Below, one piece after another: positions 23,934 through 32,792 of a DNA stretch of 64,000 bases. Origin of the DNA: Zopfochytrium polystomum (lineage: Eukaryota; Chytridiomycota; Chytridiomycetes; Chytridiales; Chytridiaceae); assembly GCA_025765615.1 (NCBI GenBank), contig JAIVFJ010000115.1:62001-126000 (forward strand), in the 5' to 3' direction. Numbering within the stretch: the first letter of the stretch is position 1; the number at the start of each line of letters is the position of its first letter. The notes under the pieces were generated by a model that saw nothing but the letters and a program-made list of their open reading frames with translations, ran no database searches and was not told the origin of the DNA. The translations under genes were made by a program, and so were the position numbers.

Positions 23934-23989
23934 CCTTCCATTTTGGGTCGCATTTTTGGACTACCCAAAATGCTGTCCAAAATGGAAGG
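23934..23989. repeat. Hairpin at the outer edge of the left arm (13-bp perfect inverted repeat)
   Basis: CCTTCCATTTTGG at 23934-23946 is exactly reversed and complemented at 23977-23989, with a 30-bp loop. The second half-site ends at the base where homology to the right arm begins (about 23991). It could be a small MITE-like element or a hairpin involved in the rearrangement. Confidence 0.85.
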
Positions 23990-24102
23990 TGAGCCGGTTC
24001 CGGGGCTTCCAAAAAAAACACTTTTTGCCGATACGCGGGTCCGCCTTGTTACTCGGCTGAGCACGCAAATGCATAATTGCGGCAAATCCGTTGAAGGCCA
24101 CC

Positions 24103-24103
<1 letters not shown>

Positions 24104-24173
<70 letters not shown>
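24104..24173. repeat. (CT)n microsatellite upstream of micro-exon gene copy 1
   Basis: About 35 uninterrupted CT units ending some 80 bp before the ATG at 24257. The equivalent run in the right-arm copy (about 54520-54690) is longer and interrupted. The third family member has GA at 60137-60170, so a polypurine/polypyrimidine tract is a shared promoter feature. Confidence 0.95.
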
Positions 24174-24176
<3 letters not shown>

Positions 24177-24256
24177 CTCTCTTCTTCCTTGAAAAATAAA
24201 TACTTTTCCATAAAACAACGGGAGATCAGACCAGCCCACACCCGCCAACTCCCAAC

Positions 24257-26718
24257 ATGGTCCTCTCCAAGTCCATCCTTGTTCTCGCATTGCTTCTTCT
24301 CTCTGCCACAACCGCCATCGGTGAGGACCCTCTTCTCACTTCTTGCCTTTGCTTTAAGGAGATCCATCTGTCCAATCGTCCCTCACGTCCCTCACCGCTT
24401 CTGTCCAGCCGGCAATACTGGAAGCTCGTCAAAGCCGCCTCGTGAGTTCCCCTTCCGCTTTATGGACCACCCAACTGCAACTGAGTACAATCGTCCCTTT
24501 CTTCGTAGGCCCAGGCGGCAGTTCTGCAAGCTCGTCGAAGCCGCCTGGTGAGTTCTCCCGCAAGCCCTCGCTTCCGCTTGATGGACCGCCCACCTGACCG
24601 AGAGACAAATATACAATCTTTTCCTCCCCTATTTTGTCCAGTCGGCAGTTCTGCAAGCTCGTCGAAGCAGCCTCGTGAGTATCGTTCGATTCAGATCTTC
24701 ATTTTTCTGTTTCAAAGGAATGTGTGGCTCGGTTTAAAACGGTACCGGTTTCGCTGCCTGTGATTCCCCTGCCTCTCGTCCCCGCATCTCCCCGGAACGA
24801 TTTGCAGCGAAACGCAGCAGCAGCATGCAACCAAGCACTAGTCGAACTAGCAGCTGTGAGTGGTCGAGGGGCTGTTGTTGCGTTAGGCGCAAAGCTTTCT
24901 TCATCATTTCGATGCTTACCAAGATCTGATTTACCGTTTTGACGGTTGTGTTCTCCAGTTGGTAAAGGTAAGAATTCCTTCTCTTCGCGTGAAAAGCAGC
25001 TCCGTTAACCACCAACTGCATTTTCAATCAAAAAATAAAAGTCCTCGAACGTGCCAAGTCCAGTGAGTGCAAGAACAAAACAGGAAACGTCTTGACGTGC
25101 CAGCTTATGAATTACCCAACGTTCTGCGACGAAAGGTCTTTCCGGCGCAGGGTCCGGCGGCCAATCTTGTGAGCTTCAATCGCAACGAGTTCGTTTATTC
25201 TCCGGCCACTCACCCTGCACTCTCCAAAATGAAATTTTTTTCGTTGATCTCATCCAACGGTTCGATCAGCCAAGCCCATGAGTAAGCCGTTCACTTCCTT
25301 TCGTTCTTCACACCTGTGAATTAGCGGGCGAACCGACCCTCCATTCCATTCTCAAATCCATCTACTCTTCTTAGAACTCGATTATTCCCAGGCTGGGACC
25401 GACAAATTAGGTTTGGTTTCCCCCCCTCTTGGACCTTTGCTCCCGCCGTTTCAACAAATATCATCCTCGTCGAAAAAAACCACAGCTTCGATGCACAAGA
25501 ATCGTCGTGTGAGCCAGGGTCTAGGTCCAGTCGGCGATTCGGCAAGCTCGTCGAAGCCGCCTCGTGAGTCTCTACCTCCGACCTAGATCCCTTTTTTTTG
25601 CTTCCACGGGTTTGCTTGGCTCTCTTTTAAACTCTGCCGATTTCGCTGCTTCGCCTCCATTGCTTCCTCCGCCTCCCTTCTCCCCGTTTCCCCGGTAACG
25701 ATTTGAAGCAAGCCGCAGCAGCAGTATGCCTGCAAGCACTGGTCAGACTGGGAAACGTGAGTTGGTAGAGTGGGGCTGTTGATGTGGTCAACATCATTTC
25801 AAAGGTGACCAAGAGTTGATTTGCCGTTGAACGACGGTGTTCTCCAGTTCCTAAACGTAAGAATCCCTCCTCGTCGTGCAAAAAGTAGTTCTGTTAACCA
25901 TTGATGGTATTTGAAACAAAAAAAAAAAGCGCCCGGCCGTTCCCAGTCCAGTGAGTACAAGACAAAAGAAGGAAGAGCTTTGAATGTGCCAGCTAAAGTT
26001 TAATCCATTCTGTACCTAAAGGCCTCTCCGGTGCAGCGTCTAGGGGCCAATCTTGTGAGTTTCAATGGCACCCACATTTTTATTTTCTTTCTCCGGCCAC
26101 TAACCCCAAAACAAATGCTTTTTTATTGATCTCATCCGCCGGTTCCATCAGCCAAGCCCATGAGTAAGTCATTCACTTTTCATTCGCTCATAACACCCGT
26201 GATTTCGTATTGGTCGCTCCATTTGATTTATGATTCCACCTCCTTTCCTTAGAAATCGATTATTCCGAAACCGGGAGCGGCAGATTAGGTTTGTTTTCCC
26301 CATGATCCTTTTTTCTCGCGTTTTCATGCCTCGACGATGAAAATCACAGCGTCCATGCACAAGAATCGACGAGTGAGCGAGGGTTTAGGTCTGTGCCATG
26401 TGGAATTCGTCCTCTATTTTCCGGTCAAATGCGATGGGGTAAAACTAATGGGAATTCCTTTTTTGGTCGCCTCTTTTGGCAGGCCCGGTAAAGTCAGTCC
26501 CGAACAACGATCCTCCAATCAAGTTGCGCCGGCGCCGGTGATTCCGTGGCGCTCTGGAGCGTCCTGGGAGTTTTTTGTAGCGGAAACAGTGCGTGAATAC
26601 AGACAAATGGTGTGCTACGGAAAACGATACCGAAACATACTCCTTCCTTTTCGACAGGCTTCTCAGGTGTCCTACGACCTGTGTCCCGGCAGATGTCTGT
26701 TGTTGCGGTTTCGGATGA
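24257..26718 (+). CDS. Micro-exon gene, copy 1 (secreted repeat protein)
   Basis: Predicted secreted protein of 227 aa from 20 exons: 24257-24320, 24409-24441, 24515-24547, 24642-24674, 24808-24855, 24959-24967, 25042-25062, 25151-25168, 25270-25281, 25375-25410, 25486-25563, 25709-25756, 25848-25856, 25930-25950, 26037-26054, 26152-26163, 26253-26288, 26350-26388, 26483-26537, 26658-26718. Exon 1 encodes a signal peptide (MVLSKSILVLALLLLSATTA). Exons 2-18 are 9-78 bp, each 3n long with phase 1 at both ends. Three 33-bp exons encode GSSASSSKPP-like peptides. The size series 48-9-21-18-12-36-(39) occurs twice, with matching peptides (FGK/LPK, SKPM/SKPM, KLDYS/KIDYS, ASMHKNRR). Introns are 61-145 bp. 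Terminal exon is less sure: an alternative acceptor gives 26693-26804 in the same phase. Exon sizes recur in two other genes here. Function unknown. Confidence 0.85.
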
Positions 26719-27469
26719 TGAGGGCCGTATTCAGGCTGGTCCGCGTCATCCGGCATTCTTTGCGGGCTGTTGCAAGCGTCAAGTGGCTTCCTGAGCAACT
26801 CTAAACAGCAAGGACGTGCCGGAAACCGCGGACAGTGGTGATGCGGAGCAGCGCTCCCAACGAGATGTACCACAGCGAGGCCCGCGGAGGCTTGTGGAGG
26901 AGGGGGAGGATGCGACGGCAGAGGAGATGACGAACGCGGACGGATCCAGGGAGGGCGTCGCGGAAGGGGTTATTGAGGATTCACTCCCTGACTTTTCCCA
27001 CATGTGCATGTGCGCGTTTGGCGCGCGAAAGCATCGTCAATACGGACGGAGACAACGAGCAAAAAAGAATAGGTGCCACCCAAGCACGAAAACGATCAAA
27101 AAAAGAAAAAAAAGGAAGTTTTTGCTGCAGGCTGTCTTTGTTCGGCACAGCCACCGTAGCGGCCCATCCGCCACCCCCGAGAACACTGCGGCTGCGCGCA
27201 TCAAAGACAGCCGTCCGCTGCATAAGAGAGGGCAGGAACAGAGAGAGTGAGAGAGAGAGAGAGAGACAGCGAGATGGAGGGGTGGCTTTCCACCTCCACG
27301 CGTAGTCAGTGACAAGGCCACCATGGTTGCCGCCCAAGCAGCCCGACCCTTGGTTCGCACTGCTTGCTATAAAAGCCGCGCGACAGCGAACATCGTCCCC
27401 ACACACAACAACCCCAGCAAAAGCGAAGAAAACAGAACCAACCCAACCGCAAAACGAAAAAAAAAAAAG
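26719..27469. other. Region between micro-exon gene and small secreted gene (left arm)
   Basis: Presumed 3' UTR of the micro-exon gene and promoter of the next gene. Conserved, with indels, in the right arm at 51111-52001. An open frame on the plus strand (about 26816-27100) is only partly kept between arms, so I do not call it a gene. A short GA run lies at about 27244-27265. Confidence 0.5.
27368..27375 (+). promoter_or_regulatory. TATA box of small secreted protein gene
   Basis: TATAAAAG, 95 bp before the ATG at 27470. Conserved at the same place in the right-arm copy (51203-51210, minus strand). Confidence 0.7.
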
Positions 27470-28099
27470 ATGTTTTTCTCGACCACCTCCGTCGTCGCCG
27501 CCGCCGCCTTCGCAGCCCTCGCCTCTCTCGGCCTGTCCGCAACCCACGCCGCCGCGTCGCCGGCACCCGGCTGGGTATACATAAATGACGACGCGCCCCT
27601 CCCCCACGGCCTCACCAACAGTGGGCCTTCGGCGCCGGCCTGCAAGCCGCAAGGCTCCAACGCGGACTACGCGGTCCCCACCGACATCAACGGCAAGCCG
27701 CTCATCTTCAGCTTCGAGGAAGCCAAGACGTACTGCAGCATGAACACCTTCTACAATCTCGCAAAGGAGACGTACGCGAACCAGCCCGATTTCGAGAAGC
27801 TGCTGGCGCAGTGCACTCCCTCCAAGAAGGCCTGGTGAGACGCGTCGCCCGCCCTCCCTCTCTTCGTCTAGCATTTCTCGTGCTCAAAAAAAACTAATCG
27901 CTTTCAACAACATACGCTCTCTTCACGGATCGCTCATTATTTCAGGATCGCGGCGTGGAACACGGACACCTACCAGGGCTACCCTCTCTTCACAATGGCC
28001 AGGACGGACGGCGACGTCAACAGCAAGTCGGGCGTCTACATCGACATTACCAACACGGAACGCATGCCCGCCATCTGCGGCACCAGCTCCAAGGCCTAA
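27470..28099 (+). CDS. Small secreted protein, left-arm copy
   Basis: A 172-aa protein from two exons (27470-27834, 27946-28099; intron phase 2). The start follows an A-rich leader; an upstream in-frame ATG at 27323 lies before the TATA box and is rejected. An N-terminal signal peptide (MFFSTTSVVAAAAFAALASL) is followed by a Pro-rich stretch, then FEEAKTYCSM, LAKETY, AWIAAWNTDTYQGYP and MPAICG. The order Cys-LA-WI-DTY-G-PAIC loosely recalls a C-type-lectin-like fold, but it is short and lacks a clear WND calcium motif, so this is only a suggestion. It lies 0.7 kb downstream of a micro-exon gene on the same strand, an arrangement kept in both arms. Confidence 0.85.
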
Positions 28100-28900
28100 A
28101 AATCAATATTTCTTCGCGTATACGCGAAGGGTTGTGGGGGAGGGGGGTTCTACACCAATCCCCTTTCCGTTATCATTCATTTTTGTTCCTTCGTCAACTG
28201 CTTCAACAGTTCTTATTATTTTGCCAAACGTCTGAACTCGTGGCTTGGCTACAGTTGTCAAATCGGACTTCGCACCTATTTCATTTGAACTTTGAAAATA
28301 TACTATGCCTTCCAACCAACGGCTCCAACTCCGGTCAGAACTCAAACTCCACGGGAGTGCTTTTTGAGAAGCCTTCGCGAACCAAACTGGTTACTGGGCA
28401 ACAGCACATTTCTGGCTTCTCTTTCCATTCTCTTCAGAATCTGTTCAGTACCGTACCTCTTGCTTTTCTTTACTTTTCGCCAGGATTTTTTATTTTGCAA
28501 TCGGTTTCACGATGGTCATCTGGCTGGAACTGCTCTGCGGCCGAACATTTGATGAGCGCAAATAAAGGGGGAAATCTGCGGTTGACGCTTTATTTTTTTT
28601 TTTTTCGGAAGAAAGTTTTTGCTTGGCAGAAGCCCAATACGGCCATTTTCGTCTAAAATTTGATTATTTCTAAGTACAGAATCCGCCCGACGACGAGAGC
28701 GTTTGAGAGATTGGAGCCACACAAAAGAACTCATCTGTTCACAGTGACGCGCGTTTCCCTCTGTACGTCATAGGTGTGATAGGGTGCCGTGTTTCTCGCC
28801 TAAAATAACGATAAAAATCCCACACTCCCATCCACAAGGTCACGCCATCAAATCCGGCACCAACCCACCAACCAACCAACCCCCTCTCCTTCTCCGGCCA
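28100..28900. other. Non-coding end of left arm (orphan GMC promoter copy)
   Basis: Homologous to 49711-50483, which in the right arm lies between the small secreted gene and the GMC oxidoreductase ATG (49678). The homology stops about 33 bp short of where a GMC start codon would be, and no GMC coding sequence follows here. Confidence 0.75.
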
Positions 28901-29584
28901 CCCTCGCCGCTGTGGGTTTTTTTTTTTTTTTTTTGGAAATACGTCAGAGGTTGGGGCGACGGAGGAAGGGGGAACGGGGTAGCGGTTGATACTTAACAGA
29001 GTCCCTCCCACTCGTCGCTCGGCTTTGCCGTGCCGCTCTGATTCATCAATCCGGACGGCGCCGCGGTCGTCGCCGCCGATCCTGGAGCTGTCTCCGTCCC
29101 CACCACCATAAACCGCTCACCTGTGGGCAGACTGCCTCACCCCCAATAGGTGAAGAGACAGACATACTTTGTCTGTCACCCACAGTCTCAACTTCCTCTG
29201 TCTCCCACACATATCCCCTTCATGGGTCCTATGGCACAACAGACGGGCAAGAGACAGGTGCTCCACACCTGTACCCTGCAGTCACTTACGCTGCACCAAA
29301 GCCCCTTCGTGGGACCTCCCTGATGGCAGTGTGAGGACAACAGGCCGTCAAGCCTGTGACCTCAAATAAAAGAGTGTATACCCACTTTTTCACTGATAAT
29401 TGTGAGGATTATCCACCCGTCTCGAAGCGCGTTATACACGCATTCGGCTTGGACTCTGCTGCATATATTATTATTTTATTATTATTGGTTGTCCACATAA
29501 GCCACCGACTGACACTTGTTGTCGCACCTGCGTCACCTGTCACTATTATTATTCGTGCTATTATTATTATTATTATTATTATTC

Positions 29585-29665
29585 TGTACAATGGCTGCAG
29601 ACCGAGTGTGGTTAGAGCGCTCCCTTCAATTGGGAAGGTGCCAAGTTCGAGACATGCAGACTGTT
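29585..29665 (+). repeat. tRNA-Leu-like pol III promoter segment (possible SINE head)
   Basis: GTGTGGTTAGAGCG resembles an extended A box. It is followed by an anticodon-arm-like TCCC-TTCAATT-GGGA hairpin (would-be anticodon CAA) and then GTTCGAGAC as a B box. There is no complementary acceptor stem, so it is not a tRNA gene; a tRNA-derived SINE fits better. Confidence 0.45.
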
Positions 29666-30330
29666 GGGCTGCAAAGTCCAACATGTCCAGCTAATAACCC
29701 CTCACTTTTGGAATGACTAAGGACTGAACCACTTCTGTGGGAGAAGTGCAAAGTCCAGATGCCCGGCTACCATGATGTAATGCCTCATATGAGTGGTATG
29801 AGAAGACAGGGCTTTTCTTTCTCTTTCTGTTGATGATTTTTACTTGTTTTTCCAATTAGTATTTTCCTTTGTTTTGGCTCTTTTTCTTGTTTTATCTTTT
29901 ATTTAGTTGTTTGTTTACTGTCTCTCTTTGAGTGTCTTCTTGTCTGCACCAATCATTTCTTGCCAGTTCCTCCACCCCCCCTCCACTCTGCTCTGGTGGC
30001 TGTCTGCCAAGAAATGGCCCCATGATTCTCTGAGCTGTCTCTTTTTGTTGATGGCTCAGCCCCATTTGGTGAATCACCCACCCCTTCTGTTCTTTACTGT
30101 TTTATTTATTGTTTTGCTGTTTTGCATGTGTTTTCCCTCCTTTTTCCTCTCCTCCCTGTGATTCCAACCCTCTCCTATTTAAACTGCTGCCCCCCCTTCT
30201 TGTTGACTGTGAGAACTGTACCTGAAGTCCCTTGCCTGCCCTTTCCTTCCTGACTGTATGTAGAGCTGGGGGTGGCAGTCCCCTGGTGTGTGACAGGAGG
30301 TTGAAGTCCTCTTGGCCATCATGGCAGTGT

Positions 30331-30352
30331 GCTGGGTTCAATCCCCAGTGCA
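30331..30352 (+). repeat. B-box-like tRNA T-arm motif
   Basis: GCTGGGTTCAATCCCCAGTG forms a perfect 5-bp T-arm stem around GGTTCAATCC. No matching acceptor or anticodon stem is found around it. Probably a second tRNA-derived repeat fragment in the same island. Confidence 0.4.
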
Positions 30353-32792
30353 CCTCACCATTCTGCATGCTGCTTAGGTTGGACTGGGTAGGAGTCACTT
30401 GGTGATGGAAGGATAGAGGGTAAATCTGTGGTGGTGCCTCTAGGTTCCTGTCAATACATCTAGTCAAATCCAGGTCTCTCAAGGTGATATGAATGAGCTG
30501 GCTGGTCAGGTACTGCTGCAGAAATGGTCTCTCAGGTATGCCCCCATCTCCCTGTGTGTTGGCTCCTGTGGCCTCTGGTGGGTCTGGTCTTCACTGGGTT
30601 CAGACCCTCTTTCTCTCAGATTAATGCCTGTGATGTCTTGGTGTCACACTTGTGTGTGGGAGTGGGTTTTAACCTTCCTTGCTTCTAAGATAGGGGATTC
30701 CTCTGGCCTGGTGAGGCAGATGTCTGTGTCCTAGTAGGATGAAGCAAGAAGAGTCCCACTGTCTCCCACCCTGTGTGCCCCCTCCTTGGATTGAGTTGGA
30801 ACCTCTCTTGGGAGTGAGACAAGATGTGTCTGGTTCTGTTAAGTGGAAAACAGTTCTGGTTTGATCCAACAGGCATCTCTGCACACTAACTGTTCCTTGT
30901 GTTTGCCCTTTGTGTCCAACCCCCTCCAACTTAGGGCTTGTCTTTGGCAGAGAGGGAGCTGGTGCTCCAAGGTGGTGGCTCCAACAGGTTGGGACCTGGC
31001 CACTTTCCTCCCCACTCTCCTGCCTTCCCCCTTGGCCTCTGCCTTGGGAAGGAGCTGGCACAGATTGGTTGGTGCTGCCTTAGGCGCCCCCTTTGTTGCC
31101 CTAAGTCTCATTCCTTACCGAGTGATTCGGTCCCTTTGGCTTTGCCATTGGGGTTTCTCTGTGTCTCGGACCAGAGGCATTTTGCACTTTCTTTTGTGAT
31201 TGTGCCACCTTTGTCACACTTTTCTTATGTTTCCCTTTTAGATGTGTGATAACTGCTCTTTTTTGTGTTTAAAGAGTTTCTTTTGTGTTTGATGATGGGC
31301 TTTAGTAGACTCCAAATACATTTTCCTGTCTGGTGACCCCTAGACACCTTCTTTTGCCCCTTTTCATTAGATAGGATTGGTATTTAGGCCATTGCTCTAT
31401 TTCCACCTCCAGCCCAGGGTGAGGAGATTTAGAGAGCACAGTCTCACAGCAGCTGTAAGCAGTCTACTCTGAGTGAGTGAAAGGAGTGAGTGACATGGAG
31501 ATGTATGTTTGTGGGTGGTCCAGAGAAAAACTCTGATGAATTATTGATACATAATGATGATATGTGTGCTATAATAGTCGCTAGGCATGCATGACTGGAA
31601 CAGGGTAAAAGCCTCTCCTATGTTATCTGCTTGAGAAGGGGAAGAGGAAATGTGTTTGCACCAGGTTTCTGACCAGCTTCAGTCCCTCTCACTGAGTTCG
31701 ATTGACATTTTGCCGTGCATAAAAGTGACAGACATTGGAGTTGATGCGCACCTTATGTACAACAAATACATTGCTGCCCATCGAGGGACAACGAATCAAT
31801 CAGTCCCACGAAACGCTATATTTGTTGTCGATCACCGTTATTCACTGGTTGGGAACGGTTGATGTACTGTCAGGAGGGACGTTGATTCCAGCTCCAGCGA
31901 TTGCGAGATTGGTCGGGATCATTGGATTATTGGTTGCGAATGTTGCCTCATTCTTGTTGTGTGTGATTGCAATCAAATGAACGAAGGGTAGATTGCCTTG
32001 TATGTGGCGGCTACTTAAAGAAAGGCACGAATCATCTCAGCGGCATAAAGATAACGTGGAAAGAGCAGGTCCGTCGGTAGTTACTGTGCCGACCTCGTCT
32101 TTTGCAATCTCACAACTCTCACAGAAGCTCGCCGAATTCCCCGTGCGAATCCACAACAAACCATTCATTTGAGCACCAATAATGATCCGAGGTCAGTGTT
32201 CCACAGTGCTGGTCAAACTGAAGGTGGTACAAGTACCGGAGACTGATATATCCTCAGTATGATTCCAGCGACAATTCTGGGTTCTCATTGCAACAGGGAA
32301 TGGTATCTCCAACGCGGGGATTGGTTGAGCAACTTTGGTATTTTATGGCCTGTTGGAGTATACGCACATTGGTAGTACTGTATTCAAGATACGCTGACCC
32401 ATTTGTACTCCTTTGCAGGTATTTGAGCACTGTACAAGTGCTTGGTAAGGTTATTGAGGTTTTGATCCACAGGCTGGACATCCCATCATTGTGCTCTACT
32501 CTGGCAATTTGATAGGAGTTAATTCCGAGCCATGATCACTTCTTTGCTCACATATTCCATGGAATTTTGGCCACATCAGCGTGCTGCAACAGGGTGCCAT
32601 CATTGTGTTGATCAAGACACCAACGCCGCCTCCCGTAACCAAACCCACCCCACCACAGCAGCAGCGGGGCCCAGTTAAACAAAAGTACATAGGAAATCAG
32701 CAACTTCAGTATTATCAGGAAAGAAATCATCCACCATTCACCAAAGAGAATAAAAAAAAAGTGTGTAGAAATAGCAGAAGGGATATGCCAGT

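Larger units (their letters stand above)
23991..28900 (+). repeat. Left arm of large inverted duplication
   Basis: This ~4.9 kb segment is repeated in reverse orientation at 49711-54786. It contains the CT microsatellite, micro-exon gene copy 1 (24257-26718), the small secreted protein gene (27470-28099) and about 800 bp of non-coding sequence. In the right arm that last part is the upstream region of the GMC oxidoreductase gene. Homology ends near 23991 (GAGCCGG) and near 28900 (CTCCTTCTCCGG). Exon sequences are nearly identical in the arms; differences are concentrated in the microsatellites, homopolymers and intergenic indels. Confidence 0.93.
28901..32792. other. Gene-poor, repeat-like island
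   Basis: Nearly 4 kb without a convincing gene. About 29050-31420 differs in texture from the rest: rich in CTGTCTC, GTGGGTCTGG and CCCTC words, with few CpG and no coherent frames. It includes ATT triplets at about 29550-29583 and tRNA-like boxes (listed separately). About 31640-31980 has overlapping frames of natural composition, one with a hydrophobic end (LVGIIGLLVANVASFLLCVI), that I cannot assign. 32000-32790 is AT-rich. Likely old mobile-element sequence. Confidence 0.5.

Noticed and set aside
25507..25530. A 24-bp intron between a 21-bp and a 33-bp exon
   Set aside because: Shorter than any credible intron here, and the segment is open in frame, so it is treated as part of one 78-bp exon.
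26667..26692. A 26-bp intron that would make a separate 9-bp exon at 26658-26666
   Set aside because: Too short for splicing; reading through gives a conserved ending in both arms, so I kept one 61-bp terminal exon with 26693 as an alternative acceptor.
26337..26804. A 155-codon continuous frame at the end of micro-exon gene copy 1
   Set aside because: Copy 2 breaks it with a one-base indel, while the spliced model (39-, 55- and 61-bp exons with conserved borders also seen in gene 3) stays intact in both copies.
27323..27469. Upstream in-frame ATG for the left-arm small secreted protein
   Set aside because: It lies before the TATA box and would bury the signal peptide; the right-arm copy supports the ATG after the A-rich leader.
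29585..29665. A functional tRNA-Leu(CAA)
   Set aside because: A and B boxes and an anticodon-like hairpin are present, but there is no acceptor stem pairing.
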